Assembly (NCBI GenBank): GCA_039105265.1
Contig: JAPFFF010000006.1
Span: forward strand, 5,022,001 to 5,086,000
Reading direction: 5' to 3'
Source of the DNA: Tritrichomonas musculus
Taxonomy: Eukaryota > Parabasalia > Tritrichomonadida > Tritrichomonadidae
Length of the DNA: 64,000 nt
The translations under genes and the position numbers were made by a program. The notes beneath the pieces are model-generated. The model was not told where the DNA came from, did not search any database, and worked only from the letters and a program-made list of their open reading frames with translations. This document shows positions 48,201 through 57,822 of this stretch, in pieces. Numbering within the stretch: the first letter of the stretch is position 1; each line of letters starts with the position of its first letter.

Positions 48201-49291
48201 TTGGAAAGATTTAATATATTAATGCCTGATAAACAATCTCGAATTTCAGATTCATTAGGTATATATTTCTGGATAATAATTTTCTTATAATTTAAATTAA
48301 TTGTTTGACGAAGAGTGTGTCGTTCTTCTATAGTTGATTCAAAATATTTGTTGAGAGTTCGAATATATTCATAATATGCTTTTTGATCAATATCATCTTT
48401 GATAAAGCGTTTATCTGTTTCTAAGATTTCAACAACATCTTCAAAGCTTGGGCGTCGTTCTGGATTTTGTGACCAACATTCTTCTAATAATTGACGATAA
48501 CATTCTGGAATAGTTTCTTCAAGGATTGGTCGGCCGTTCTGTTCAAGAAGAAACTTACTTAACAAGTATGGTGTATTAAGATCTTTATATGGTATATTAT
48601 TCGTTAATATTTCATATACAATTAATGAAAATGAATATACTTCACTCGATTTGGTATAACTTTGAAATAAAAAAAATTCTGGTGGAAGATAATGAAGCAT
48701 AGACTTTTTAGGATCAAATATTTCGTTGTTTTTCGACTCAGTGCAATATTTAAAACAGGCAAGTTTTGGTGTTAAGAAATCATCAAGAAAAATAGAACTC
48801 GGCAATAATTTTCGATGAATAATGTTTTGTGAATGTAATTGTTTCATCGATGATGCTATACCATATATCATCATTAGTTTTTTCGTAGAATCCCATCCTT
48901 CAGTTGGGTTTTGATTTCGTTCGTTTTTGAAAAGATCACTTAAAGTTCCATTGCTACAATATTCCATTATCATTAATGGATTATCATTGTTTTCAAAATC
49001 GCAGGGACTGTAACCTTCAAGATGAATGATCGACGGGTGGTCAACTTGAGAAAGATATTTAACTTGGTTATTAAAACACTTCCTTGGTGTTGATGAACCA
49101 TATTTATATTCATCTTTCCGTTCTGTTTCTAATATTTTAGCTGCGTAAATCTTTCCTGTACTTTTTTCTTTGACTTGATAAAAACCATAATATTTACTTA
49201 TATATATATTATTTTGTTTTTCGTAATTATTTAAATCCAATTTATTAGCAATTGATTCCAATTTCGGTTCTAGGGAAAATGAAAAAGACAT
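45269..49291 (-). CDS. Tandem pseudokinase-kinase protein (TKL-like) with Sel1-like tail
   Basis: The protein has 1340 residues from ATG 49291. Domain 1 (about 30-290) keeps Lys52 but reads HRK (159-161) for HRD and ACF (178-180) for DFG, so it is a predicted pseudokinase. Domain 2 (about 365-645) is complete: GSGTYGDV (372-379), Lys394, HLDLKPEN (497-504), DFG (517-519), APE (547-549). Both end in the ECW-x-x-x-P-x-x-RP pattern of TKL kinases. Residues 680-950 are low-complexity with in-frame repeats; from about 1010 Sel1-like helical repeats follow, split by another repeat array. GC content rises sharply from about residue 607 on. The neighbour at 50008-51960 is a paralogue sharing only the pseudokinase block. 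A signalling role is inferred. Confidence 0.85.
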   Translation of the reverse strand: MSFSFSLEPKLESIANKLDLNNYEKQNNIYISKYYGFYQVKEKSTGKIYAAKILETERKDEYKYGSSTPRKCFNNQVKYLSQVDHPSIIHLEGYSPCDFENNDNPLMIMEYCSNGTLSDLFKNERNQNPTEGWDSTKKLMMIYGIASSMKQLHSQNIIHRKLLPSSIFLDDFLTPKLACFKYCTESKNNEIFDPKKSMLHYLPPEFFLFQSYTKSSEVYSFSLIVYEILTNNIPYKDLNTPYLLSKFLLEQNGRPILEETIPECYRQLLEECWSQNPERRPSFEDVVEILETDKRFIKDDIDQKAYYEYIRTLNKYFESTIEERHTLRQTINLNYKKIIIQKYIPNESEIRDCLSGINILNLSNYTIKQKLGSGTYGDVYLTCEISTNLKTASKISKNSFENAKEHYITNFISETRILSKLDHPTILKFYGYQLRDFDGNSKTTIMTELSTKGSLQKLIDQESHNMAPSQYDYTMKLIILYGIASGLAYMHSLNILHLDLKPENILLGDNLYPLIADFGLSKDLSENGGIKEEHDTDSPLGTPAYMAPEVLGLSKCSEKSDVFSFSIIMHEVLSGRKIYEFYLDRLGNLVFEHKNILYFHLYNMLVNGVRPEIDKTIPHSLQKFIEECWETDPKNRPTFKDIVKFFETEAELRNDQIDEAAFEDYIDFIKEASKDLRTDSEDGGDAALANYNGTRIERSTDAASSDLNVTGMSDASTVAAVDDAAISPGDSTRSAAISPGDSTRSAAISPGDSTRSPGDSPSDDSQEKVDDDAGNKGETDEEKDDKIVEENENRIVEENRIVEEMNEENGNRSTEENENRSTEENENRSTEENGNGSTEENENRSTEENENRSTEENGNRSTEENGNRSTEENGNRSTEENRIVEETNANENPREEGGTDEQHNESPNSGHFSDSANLHTASEHPNVIERGVPPQGDFLHVSSNNPSPSTLVVDREVLISQIPNDQNENSEAFKIECTDQELNTEFIQNCINTKSSKELMNYLHKNCSFDFTSTVFNRCQKESPSMFTDLCTEGIALDNPVAHHKRAMSIIFADSSGKDEALRRREMREARKHLERSAEQGFDLSYFSLARLLHEYFSEDNGAFITAHEGAKRGEKFSLCLLGHFIAHGIGIKKDHQKGVSIMLQSGASEYYNRFATEIGIYYANKAIQKQKEKENQNKKEKANKNKNKSEVDNFREVKSEVDNFSEVKSEVDNFSEVKSEVDNFREVGSEVDDVDDEAMAFGWFKKAFEMNKTSATINNYGVCFMTGFGVEKDWSKAMEVFKIGDDMGDARSLYHAAYIDNFDDQEDALRLYKEAADLGNNDARSMYEFLISNDNLQNK
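45590..45735 (-). repeat. In-frame 30-bp tandem array (S-E-V-D-N-F-x-E-V-K)
   Basis: Four to five copies of a 30-bp unit encoding SEVDNFxEVK, nearly identical at DNA level, inserted between Sel1-like repeats of the kinase gene. Confidence 0.85.
46650..46875 (-). repeat. In-frame 24-bp tandem array (E-N-x-N-R-S-T-E)
   Basis: Nine copies of a 24-bp unit (CAGTAGATC recurs every 24 bp from 46657 to 46849) encoding ENxNRSTE in the linker of the kinase gene. Confidence 0.9.
47022..47123 (-). repeat. In-frame 33-bp tandem array (A-A-I-S-P-G-D-S-T-R-S)
   Basis: Three copies of a 33-bp unit encoding AAISPGDSTRS plus a partial copy, in the linker of the kinase gene. Confidence 0.85.
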
Positions 49292-50007
49292 CAAAGTTAG
49301 GGATTTTAAAAAATACTTCAGAATTTGTATTGTAAATTTGAATAAACCTTTTTATTTCAAAATAAACAAATATGCATTATTTCTTCTAAAATTAAAAGTA
49401 TTATTCCTAAATATTATGAATTATAAATTAGGATATTAATTTAATTTGCTAATAATGATAAATATTTGCTTGTATTATTAAAAATTATGAAAATATTGAA
49501 CCTCAAAAAGACTAATACTTTTGAATAAATTGAATTTCAATTAAATTGAGTATTTTTTTATCAATGAAAAAAGTAATAAAAAATAAACTTATTGCATTAA
49601 AATGATCAATGTAATTTATAAAATACAAACAAAACAAGTGGTTGCGTTATTACTAATATTTAAGAATGATTTAATATTATTTTCTGATAGAAAATATTGA
49701 ATCATCTATATTATGATTTTAAATATGATCTAATGGATTCTTATATTTAATCAAGATAAGTTAAAAGCTGGGAAAAAATAAATTTTCAAAAACTTGATTC
49801 AAAACAAATAAGCATGAAAGAAATAAATAGGAAGCATGAAAGATTCAGAATTTCTTATGCACTAGCATGTAGCATAATCATAATATTATGATTTTTTTGT
49901 GGTGATTGATATTTGCAATGTACGATTTTGATATTTAATTTACAGAATGATCGCATTGTAGATTTGATTTAATAATTGTTCGTTCCATTAATTTGCTTTA
50001 TTCTTTT
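49292..50007. other. Spacer between the paired kinase genes
   Basis: About 720 bp of AT-rich DNA. It is not duplicated beyond the second kinase gene: sequence similarity between the two loci stops within the first codons. Confidence 0.6.
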
Positions 50008-51960
50008 TCAGAATGAATTCCTTTTTAGAAAGTTTTTGATATGATTAACATAATTCATAAAAATATCTTTTTTTACATTAGATAGAAAATTTGAATCCGT
50101 CTCTAAGGTAAGAACAATTTCATCAAATGTTAGTCTTGATTCTTCATCTTTGTTCCAGCAACTTTCAATTAATTGTTTATAATGAGGTGAAATTGATTTA
50201 TCAAATTCAGGTCTTTCATCTTTTTCTAAAACTTTATTCATAACTATAATATCATTAAGGTCAGGAAATGGTTCTTTATTTGTAACTATTTCATATACAA
50301 TTATTGCAAAAGCATAAACGTCAGAAGCTTTTGAATAAATGCAATCATTCCATATTTCAGGAGCTAAATATGGACATGTCCCAATAGTTCTATTACCTTT
50401 ATAAGTTGTACATTGCATAGAAAGGCCAAAATCTGAAATTAATGGGTAGAAATTATCATCAATTAGAATGTTTTCAGGCTTTAAATCGCAATGAATTATA
50501 TTTTTGGAATGAATATATGACATTCCTGCTGCAATTCCATAAATAATAATTAATTTCATCGTATCAGTTGAAACTCCGGAAGATTTACTTAGCTTATTAT
50601 TAATAATATCTCGTAATGAACCATTTTTTGCAAATTGGATCATTATTACAGGTCTCAATTTTTTTTCAAAATCATGTGATTCATACCCTATAAATTCAAC
50701 AATAGATGGATGATTTAATTTAGATAATATTTTAGCTTCATTTACAAAGCTATCAAAATCTCTGCGTGGTATGAATATTTTTGTCGCTGTTTTCTTATTT
50801 GATTTAATTTCATATGTCAGATAAACTTCGCCAAATGAACCTTTACCAATTCGATCACTTTTTTTGTAATTTAAAAGATTTAAAATCTTAATTTCAGATA
50901 AACTTTGACGCAGGTTGGATTCATCGTAATAATTTTTATTGACTGTAATTTTCTTATAGTTTAAATTAATTGTTTGACGAAGAGTGTGTCGTTCTTCTAT
51001 AGTTGATTCAAAATATTTGTTGAGAGTTCGAATATATTCATAATATGCTTTTTGATCAATATCATCTTTGATAAAGCGTTTATCTGTTTCTAAGATTTCA
51101 ACAACATCTTCAAAGCTTGGGCGTCGTTCTGGATTTTGTGACCAACATTCTTCTAACAATTGACGATAACATTCTGGAATAGTTTCTTCAAGGATTGGTC
51201 GGCCGTTCTGTTCAAGAAGAAACTTACTTAACAAGTATGGTGTGCTAATATCTATATATGGTATATTATTCGTTAATATTTCATATACAATTAATGAAAA
51301 TGAATATACTTCACTCGATTTGGTATAACTTTGAAATAAAAAAAATTCTGGTGGAAGATAATGAAGCATAGGATCTTCAAGATCAAGTATTTCGTTGTTT
51401 TTGGTCGAGTCAATGCAATATTTAAAACAGGCAAGTTTTGGTGTTAAGAAATCATCAAGAAAAATAGAACTTGGTAGTAAATTTCGATGAATAATGTTTT
51501 GTGAATGTAATTGTTTCATCGATGATGCTATACCATATATCATCATTAGTTTTTTCGTAGAATCCCATCCTTCAGTTGGGTTTTGATTTCGTTCGTTTTT
51601 GAAAAGATCACTTAAAGTTCCATTGCTACAATATTCCATTATCATTAATGGATTATCATTGTTTTCAAAATCGTGGGGACTATAACCTTCAAGATGAATG
51701 ATCGACGGGTGGTCAACTTGAGAAAGATATTTAACTTGGTTATTAAAACACTTCCTTGGCGTTGATGAACCATATTTATATTCATCTTTCCGTTCCGTAT
51801 CTAGTATTTTAGCTGCGTAAATCTTTCCTGTACTTTTTTCTTTGACTTGATAAAAACCATAATATTTACTTATATATATATTATTTTGTTTTTCGTAATT
51901 ATTTAAATCCAATTTATTAGCAATTGATTCCAATTTCTTCTCTTCAAGTATACTAAACAT
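50008..51960 (-). CDS. Tandem pseudokinase-kinase protein (TKL-like), short paralogue
   Basis: The protein has 650 residues. Domain 1 is nearly identical to the pseudokinase of the downstream paralogue and likewise lacks catalytic residues (HRN for HRD, ACF for DFG). Domain 2 (about 365-640) is complete but diverged: GKGSFGEVY, TKI lysine, HCDLKPEN, SDFGLS, GTCPYLAPE and ESCWNKDEESR. The protein stops just after domain 2, without linker or Sel1 tail. The shared DNA block corresponds to 50949-51937 here and 48281-49265 in the paralogue. Pseudokinase-kinase pairs often work by the first domain controlling the second; that is inference here. Substrates are unknown. Confidence 0.88.
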   Translation of the reverse strand: MFSILEEKKLESIANKLDLNNYEKQNNIYISKYYGFYQVKEKSTGKIYAAKILDTERKDEYKYGSSTPRKCFNNQVKYLSQVDHPSIIHLEGYSPHDFENNDNPLMIMEYCSNGTLSDLFKNERNQNPTEGWDSTKKLMMIYGIASSMKQLHSQNIIHRNLLPSSIFLDDFLTPKLACFKYCIDSTKNNEILDLEDPMLHYLPPEFFLFQSYTKSSEVYSFSLIVYEILTNNIPYIDISTPYLLSKFLLEQNGRPILEETIPECYRQLLEECWSQNPERRPSFEDVVEILETDKRFIKDDIDQKAYYEYIRTLNKYFESTIEERHTLRQTINLNYKKITVNKNYYDESNLRQSLSEIKILNLLNYKKSDRIGKGSFGEVYLTYEIKSNKKTATKIFIPRRDFDSFVNEAKILSKLNHPSIVEFIGYESHDFEKKLRPVIMIQFAKNGSLRDIINNKLSKSSGVSTDTMKLIIIYGIAAGMSYIHSKNIIHCDLKPENILIDDNFYPLISDFGLSMQCTTYKGNRTIGTCPYLAPEIWNDCIYSKASDVYAFAIIVYEIVTNKEPFPDLNDIIVMNKVLEKDERPEFDKSISPHYKQLIESCWNKDEESRLTFDEIVLTLETDSNFLSNVKKDIFMNYVNHIKNFLKRNSF

Positions 51961-52489
51961 GAAATGTAGGAAGAGAAGAGTTAAAGACCAAATATGTTAT
52001 CAATTATATAAAATCTGAAAATCTGGTACTTCGATGGAATGTATCGGTCAAATACTGATATTTTTTCTCATTAGTTTATCTAAAAATTTCTAGTTTTGAT
52101 ATTTATTATGAAAAAGCTTACAACTTTTCTTATTTGGACTACTAATATTCTATGTCAAGACCAATAGAGATGAGATTTTTTGGTGTGAATATTGATATAG
52201 AATGTATATTCAACTTAAAATGTTTGTTCTACTATTATTTGCTTCTGCTTTTAAGAAAATGATGAGTTTAAAAAAAAAAAAAAAAAATGAGCGATTTTCA
52301 ATATCATTTAAATTTGAATGATCTATTCAAATATTGAATCGATTATTCAATTATTTTTTCAAATAAATTTGAAAATAAGAAAGAATCAAAGCTGCAAGAG
52401 ATCCTTAATAAATGCTAAAACAAAAATTATATCAAAACATTTATTTAACAATAGATAAAACAGGAAATAAATCTTTCTACTATTTTCTT
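51961..52489. other. Spacer between minus-strand genes
   Basis: AT-rich spacer holding the upstream region of the short kinase gene. One poly-A run near 52271. No gene. Confidence 0.6.
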
Positions 52490-54754
52490 TCATTTTGTTG
52501 AAGATGAGACTTTTGTTATCCGAACAGGTCTGCTTCCCATTTGTGATACAGCTCTATTATTGTTATTATTAACTTTACGATAAATACTATTTATATCAAC
52601 ATTATATTTTTGAGCAATTTTTTGAATATTTTTCGGAGTCAAATTATTTTCAGCAATTTTTCTATTAAAATCTTCATCCATTTGTTTTTTATCCTTTTCC
52701 ATGCTAACCAATGTTTGATTTCTTTTTCTATAAAACAATTGTTTTTCACGTTCGTGATTATCAGATATTTGTTGTTTTAATTTCAATCTTTGCTGAGTAG
52801 ATTTCATTCTCATATCATCTTGTCTTTTAACATGTAAAGCATTTTGGTCTCTTTCTTCTTTTTTCAACTTCATAATGAAAGCTTTTTTCTGTCTTTCTTT
52901 TTCTTTTTGATCTCTAACAAGAACGACTCTTTGTGTCATGTATTCGTCTGTTGTAGTTAATTTTAAATTTCTTTGATAAGTATCTTGTTCAATTTTTTCT
53001 TTCATTTGATTATATCTTTTAACTTTATTATCTTGCAACTTTTTGAATGATTCTCTTTTTTCATTTTGAGTTTGAGTAAAATGTTCGTATTGTTGTTCTT
53101 GTTCAATTTGTTTTAATTCCAAACTTTTCTTCATTGCTTCCTGAATTCTTTTTTCATTTGTTCGAATTTTAATTAACAAATTTTGTTTTCTTTCATATTC
53201 TTGTTGAGCTTTTTCATTTCTTTCATTGTTCTCTTGATGTTTTTTCTCAAGAAATATCAGCTCTTTCTCTTGTTTTTCCATCTCTTTTAATCTAAGTTGC
53301 GTTGATCGTTCTTCTTGAATTTTTTGAAGACTATCTCGGTTTCGTTGAACTCTTTGAAGACGGATTTCTTCATAATCTCTCATTTTTTGAAGTTTCTCTT
53401 CAATAACACGCTTTTGATTAAGAATTTGTTGTTGCTCTTTCTCAAATTGCCTTTGCCTAAATTCTTCATTTTGGCGGGCAAGTTCTGCTTCAGCTGCCTG
53501 ATGCTCTCGAACTTTTCTTTCGAAGTTGGCACGTGCACGTTCAGTCTTTTCTTCTCGTTCACGCTTGCGTTGTTCTTGTACTTCTTGATTACGAAGTTCT
53601 CGATCAAGCATATCTTGCCTCATTTTCTCTTGAGTAAGAATATTGATAACAAGTTGTTCAATATCTCGCTTGCGTTGTTGTTGAAGTCGTTCAAAGTGAC
53701 GTTTTTCAAGTTCTAAGGATGGATCATCAATTGCTGCCAATTTTTTCGTATTATTCGGATCGTTCGGAGTCCTGGTTGAAAGAGATGATCTAGCTCGTGA
53801 CGGTGGCCTGGTAGAAGTGGCGTTGTTTGTGCCGGTTTCACTATCAGAATAAATAAGAGAAGCTCGTTCGGCTTTTATTTGATCAATGAGCCGTCCAATT
53901 CTTTGCTGATGATGTTTGACAAATATATCTTGGAGTTCTTCATCTTTGATGTCATTGACTTCTTTTTCAGTTGGCATGCATAATTCGTTGCTCATAATCC
54001 CAAGATATCGCATAGCGGTTAATGTGTGCGGATCGTTGATTTTCTTTGGATTATTAGGATCAAAGTTATCTATAGAAATAACTTCTGAATCGTTATTATT
54101 TTGAGACTGAGTTTTCGAATTTGCTTTTGAACTTGAACTCTTTGGAGAGTTTGGACGAAAATCTTCTGTGGTTTTATCTTGATTTTGAACTTCTGAAGAA
54201 TCATTTGTTTGATTACTATTTTCAGTTACAGAATTAATATTATCATTTGATTTTATCTCAGTAGAATTATTTTGGTTTTCATTTGAATTTGGATTTTTTG
54301 TATTATCATTATTATCTTTACTAAGTAATGAAATTGGTTCTAATTTGTTTGGTGACTTTTGATTTATGCTATCGACGTTTTCGTTTTTAATTTGATCACT
54401 GCTTTTATTTTCGTTGCTGTCCGCATTATTGGAATTTTTATTATCTTCTTTGGATATATTTGTAATTAACTGGTTTCCTATATTTAATATGGCATCAGCC
54501 TTTTTGGGTGACTGTGAATTGTTTGAGCTAGGGGGTTGCGTGCCTGAATTCAAATTTGCATTGTCATTGCCATTTTTATTATTTTGATTTTGATCTGAAT
54601 TATTTTTTATTTGTGATGTTTCTTTTGAAGAATTTTTATTTTTTATTTGTTCATCGCTTTGTTTTGTACTATCTTTGGAAGTTTCACTGGGCTTACTATT
54701 AAAATCTGTGACAAAAGTTGTTTGTGCTCCCTCTTGAGGAGCATTTGAACTCAT
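52490..54754 (-). CDS. Coiled-coil protein with Asn/Ser-rich head
   Basis: The protein has 754 residues. Residues 1-245 are low-complexity, rich in Asn, Ser, Lys and Gln (DNKNSNN-type runs). A short conserved-looking segment follows (about 247-305: LTAMRYLGIMSNELCMPTEK, HHQQRIGRLIDQIKAERASL). Residues 350-690 are a continuous, very charged single-helix/coiled-coil rod rich in Arg, Gln, Glu and Lys (trichohyalin-like), and the end has a small helical domain (LTPKNIQKIAQKYNVDINSIYRKV). Rods of this kind occur in axonemal and cytoskeletal proteins; I cannot name the family. AACTTTTTGAAT lies about 80 nt upstream of the ATG. Confidence 0.8.
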   Translation of the reverse strand: MSSNAPQEGAQTTFVTDFNSKPSETSKDSTKQSDEQIKNKNSSKETSQIKNNSDQNQNNKNGNDNANLNSGTQPPSSNNSQSPKKADAILNIGNQLITNISKEDNKNSNNADSNENKSSDQIKNENVDSINQKSPNKLEPISLLSKDNNDNTKNPNSNENQNNSTEIKSNDNINSVTENSNQTNDSSEVQNQDKTTEDFRPNSPKSSSSKANSKTQSQNNNDSEVISIDNFDPNNPKKINDPHTLTAMRYLGIMSNELCMPTEKEVNDIKDEELQDIFVKHHQQRIGRLIDQIKAERASLIYSDSETGTNNATSTRPPSRARSSLSTRTPNDPNNTKKLAAIDDPSLELEKRHFERLQQQRKRDIEQLVINILTQEKMRQDMLDRELRNQEVQEQRKREREEKTERARANFERKVREHQAAEAELARQNEEFRQRQFEKEQQQILNQKRVIEEKLQKMRDYEEIRLQRVQRNRDSLQKIQEERSTQLRLKEMEKQEKELIFLEKKHQENNERNEKAQQEYERKQNLLIKIRTNEKRIQEAMKKSLELKQIEQEQQYEHFTQTQNEKRESFKKLQDNKVKRYNQMKEKIEQDTYQRNLKLTTTDEYMTQRVVLVRDQKEKERQKKAFIMKLKKEERDQNALHVKRQDDMRMKSTQQRLKLKQQISDNHEREKQLFYRKRNQTLVSMEKDKKQMDEDFNRKIAENNLTPKNIQKIAQKYNVDINSIYRKVNNNNNRAVSQMGSRPVRITKVSSSTK

Positions 54755-54865
54755 TATAAATCAAATAACGTACCCACAAAATCAATGAGACTTTTGATAT
54801 AAAAAAAATTAATTTCAAACATAAATTAAAACATTCAAAAAGTTAGCATTTGATTTTAAAAACAT

Positions 54866-55687
54866 TTATACAAATAAATATGGAATCTTTGTTCTATAAT
54901 GATAAGGCCTGGATACAACTTTTTTATATCCCATGAAAAATTCTACTCTTCTTTGTTCTATAGCTAAAGCTGGACCAACTGAAGAATGATCATTTAAAAG
55001 ATTAGCAAGAGAAAGAGGATTTTCTTCATCTTTAACTTTTCCAATATCAACAAAGCGCACATAATTTTTGTTTAAAATGAATACGCATGGAACTAGAGAC
55101 CTTGATATAATACCTGCAGATTCCAATATATGGGTAACCTGATATAATTTGCATAACGTTGTTTTGTATCTATTGTTAGATCTTGATAAAAACATGGCAA
55201 CATGCTTTATATCAAGTGAGTATACTCTCATAACTAAATAACACAAAATTAGCATAACTGTAAGATTTGAAATTCCAATACTTTGTTGATTTGTGAATAT
55301 ATCTTCAAGTGTTGATGAGGGTAGATTAACTTTATATGTATATTGTAAAGTTTCAAATGTGCTTGGTATATTTGATAGCCCATACCAAATAACCACATCT
55401 GTATTAATTTTTGCACAACATCCCACCGATTCAAGAACATTTAAAACGTCATAAAATCTTCTTTTTTGAAATCCATATTTAATGCATGTCTTTTCTATAT
55501 TTATTTCATTTGTTTGTGAACTTTCTAAATCTTGAACAAATTTAGAAATGGATATTTTAAATTGATCTGAACTTTTTTTAATATCTGTATCAACTTGATG
55601 ATCATCTTTTTCTTGTGGAGGTGACTTAGTATAGAATGACACATTTAATGGTGATGAACAACCAGAAGAAACTAAACAAGAAGTCAT
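54866..55687 (-). CDS. E2F/DP-like factor with two winged-helix domains
   Basis: The protein has 273 residues. Residues 45-103 contain the E2F DNA-contact signature RRFYDVLNVLESVG (76-89), the hallmark R-R-x-Y-D of E2F/DP recognition helices. A second copy of the fold seems to lie at about 140-205, where the matching positions read TTLCKLYQVTHILESAGIISRS; its R-R-x-Y-D is altered to K-L-Y-Q. Two tandem winged helices without a dimerization domain is the plan of atypical E2F7/E2F8 repressors. The tail (205-273) has no known domain. A role in cell-cycle transcription follows from the family; the degenerate second domain may have lost base contacts. Confidence 0.75.
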   Translation of the reverse strand: MTSCLVSSGCSSPLNVSFYTKSPPQEKDDHQVDTDIKKSSDQFKISISKFVQDLESSQTNEINIEKTCIKYGFQKRRFYDVLNVLESVGCCAKINTDVVIWYGLSNIPSTFETLQYTYKVNLPSSTLEDIFTNQQSIGISNLTVMLILCYLVMRVYSLDIKHVAMFLSRSNNRYKTTLCKLYQVTHILESAGIISRSLVPCVFILNKNYVRFVDIGKVKDEENPLSLANLLNDHSSVGPALAIEQRRVEFFMGYKKVVSRPYHYRTKIPYLFV

Positions 55688-56962
55688 ACTTTTCTTTTAT
55701 TTAAATATATAAAAAATGATGATGTGATTTTCAATTTTTTTGTATAAACTCATTGAATTCGACTCATCAAACCATTGAAAAATTAATAAGATTTAATTTC
55801 AATCATATTTAATTTAATTGATATGTTTCTTGACCTCAATTTTTGTATTTTTTTATAAATAGATATAATTTTTGTTTCATAATTGCTTATTGAAGCACAA
55901 ATGCAATGAGTGTTTAGAAATCATAGAATATATTTATCCAAAAACAATTGAATTTATTGAAAGTTCAATGGATATTGAAAAAGTTTAATCTATGCATTTG
56001 AAATAAATAAAATTTGTTAGATAAATAGAAATGTATAAAAAGTGGTATCGTGAATTATAACATGATTTATCATTGAATATCAAGTGCTCACATTATTAAA
56101 ATGTTATGAATCATTAAAAAGAAATTAATTATTAATGAATGATATTTGTCTAAAAAGAATATGAGTTGATAAATAAAAACCAAAAAAGATTCCTTTTATA
56201 AAAATGTTATATACTTATATTATTTAATGATAAAATGAAAAAAATTATTGAAATGTTATTAAATAAAGTAAAAAAAGATATTTGATTCATATAAATTCTT
56301 ACCAAGTGATGCATTACATCAACTAGATTCCAATAAATCTATTCCAAATAATATAAATTTTCAAGTAATTAATGTTTTTTTTTTATATTTAAATATTTTT
56401 CTAATGACATAAAACAAATATTTTTCCTGTGGACTCATTTTTTTGGCATAATATTTAATGTATATTTTATAATTATGCATATTAAAATAATATTCTTAAG
56501 AATAATAAATTTTTAATTAGTTTTATCATGTAAAATAATGGTCAGAAATTGAATAAACAGAATTATCCTGTGTTGAACCTAAAAAAAAGATTTAAATGAT
56601 GGCTTAAAATATTTTATAAGATTTAATATATTATTTTTTAAAATTATTTATTTATTTATTTAATAATTACTGTATAATTATTACATTATTTAATGAAAAG
56701 ATCATTTATTTATTATTATAATTAAAACATTTTATATTAAAATTAAATATTTTGAAATTAATTCATTAAATCTTTTATTTAAGAAGATTAAGCATAAACA
56801 AAGGATAAAATTTTACTTAAATTTTTCTGTTTGTATTGAATTTATTCTATATGTTCCATAGAAAAACTTATTTATTATTATCAAAATTAATTTGATATTT
56901 AATTTGAGAGAATAAATTTAAATTTACAATGATGCATTTCTAAATTTTCAACATATCATTTT
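55688..56962. other. Long divergent spacer
   Basis: About 1.3 kb of AT-rich DNA between the divergent E2F-like and Rho GTPase genes. No open frame, tRNA or GC-rich block. An AAAAAGTGGTAT string near 56038 matches the end of the 17454-17861 element but no partner repeat was found. Confidence 0.6.
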
Positions 56963-56967
56963 TCATT
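56963..56967 (+). promoter_or_regulatory. Initiator (Inr), TCATT
   Basis: TCATT with predicted start A at 56965, giving a 15-nt leader to the ATG at 56980. A second TCATT lies at 56956-56960. Confidence 0.5.
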
Positions 56968-56979
56968 TTATCTGATTAA

Positions 56980-57582
56980 ATGCAGCACATTAAATGCGTT
57001 GTTGTTGGAGATGGGGCGGTTGGAAAAACTTGTTTATTAATTAGCTACACAGCTAATGCATTCCCAATTGAATACAAACCAACAGTGTTTGATAATTACT
57101 CAACGAATATCATGGTTAATGACACTGCAGTAAATTTACAATTATGGGATTCTGCAGGGCAAGAAGATTACAAAAGAATACGGCATTTAACATATCCAGA
57201 AACTGATGTTATTATTTTGTGTTTTTCTTTAGTTTCACCATCATCACTACAAAATATAGAAAGCTTTTGGATGCCAGAAATTAAAGAGCATTGTCCAAAT
57301 GTGCCCTATATTTTGGTTGGATTAAAATCCGATTTAAGAGATGATTTTGAACAAAATGCTGATGAATTAAAATCACAAGGATTTTCACCTATTCATTCAA
57401 TTGACGGAGAGCAATTTATGAAAAAAATTGAAGCATGTGATTATGTTGAATGTTCAGCCTTTAAACAAGTTCATTTAAAAGAAGTGTTTGATTCAGCAGC
57501 CAAAATTGCTTTGCATCCTCGAGTAAATGATGATCTAATCGAAACAAAGAAAATCCAAAATTCATGTTGTTTATTAATATGA
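56980..57582 (+). CDS. Rho-family small GTPase (Rac/Cdc42-like)
   Basis: The protein has 200 residues. It shows the P-loop GDGAVGKT (10-17), switch I with YKPTVFDNY (Thr35), switch [14 protein letters not shown] (DTAGQEDYDRLR in canonical Rac), [10 protein letters not shown] as the guanine-specificity motif and ECSAF as G5. The Rho-specific insert is present (about 120-135). It ends CCLLI, so the CaaX box CLLI predicts geranylgeranylation and membrane attachment. The TVFDNY effector loop is Rac/Cdc42-type. It should cycle between GTP and GDP to control actin, probably upstream of Arp2/3 activators; WASH itself lies in this window, but a direct link is not implied. Confidence 0.93.
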   Translation: MQHIKCVVVGDGAVGKTCLLISYTANAFPIEYKPTVFDNYSTNIMVNDTAVNLQLWDSAGQEDYKRIRHLTYPETDVIILCFSLVSPSSLQNIESFWMPEIKEHCPNVPYILVGLKSDLRDDFEQNADELKSQGFSPIHSIDGEQFMKKIEACDYVECSAFKQVHLKEVFDSAAKIALHPRVNDDLIETKKIQNSCCLLI

Positions 57583-57822
57583 ATCATTGACATATAAGCA
57601 AAACATTCGGAGTATTCATGAAATGCGTTTATTTAAAATTATTAAACTAACTTTATATATATTTTTGGTAATAGAAAATATAAATAAACTAAAAAAGAAA
57701 AGATGAAAAGATGAATTGTCATTTTTTAAAATCAGGTATTTAGAAACATAATATTTTAATATAAAATATATATATATATAATTATTAACAACTAACCTTG
57801 AGCTATTCTATAAATGATAAAA

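Noticed and set aside
49292-50007. Duplication of the kinase promoter region along with the shared block
   Set aside because: The sequences upstream of the two kinase genes do not match; similarity stops within the first codons.
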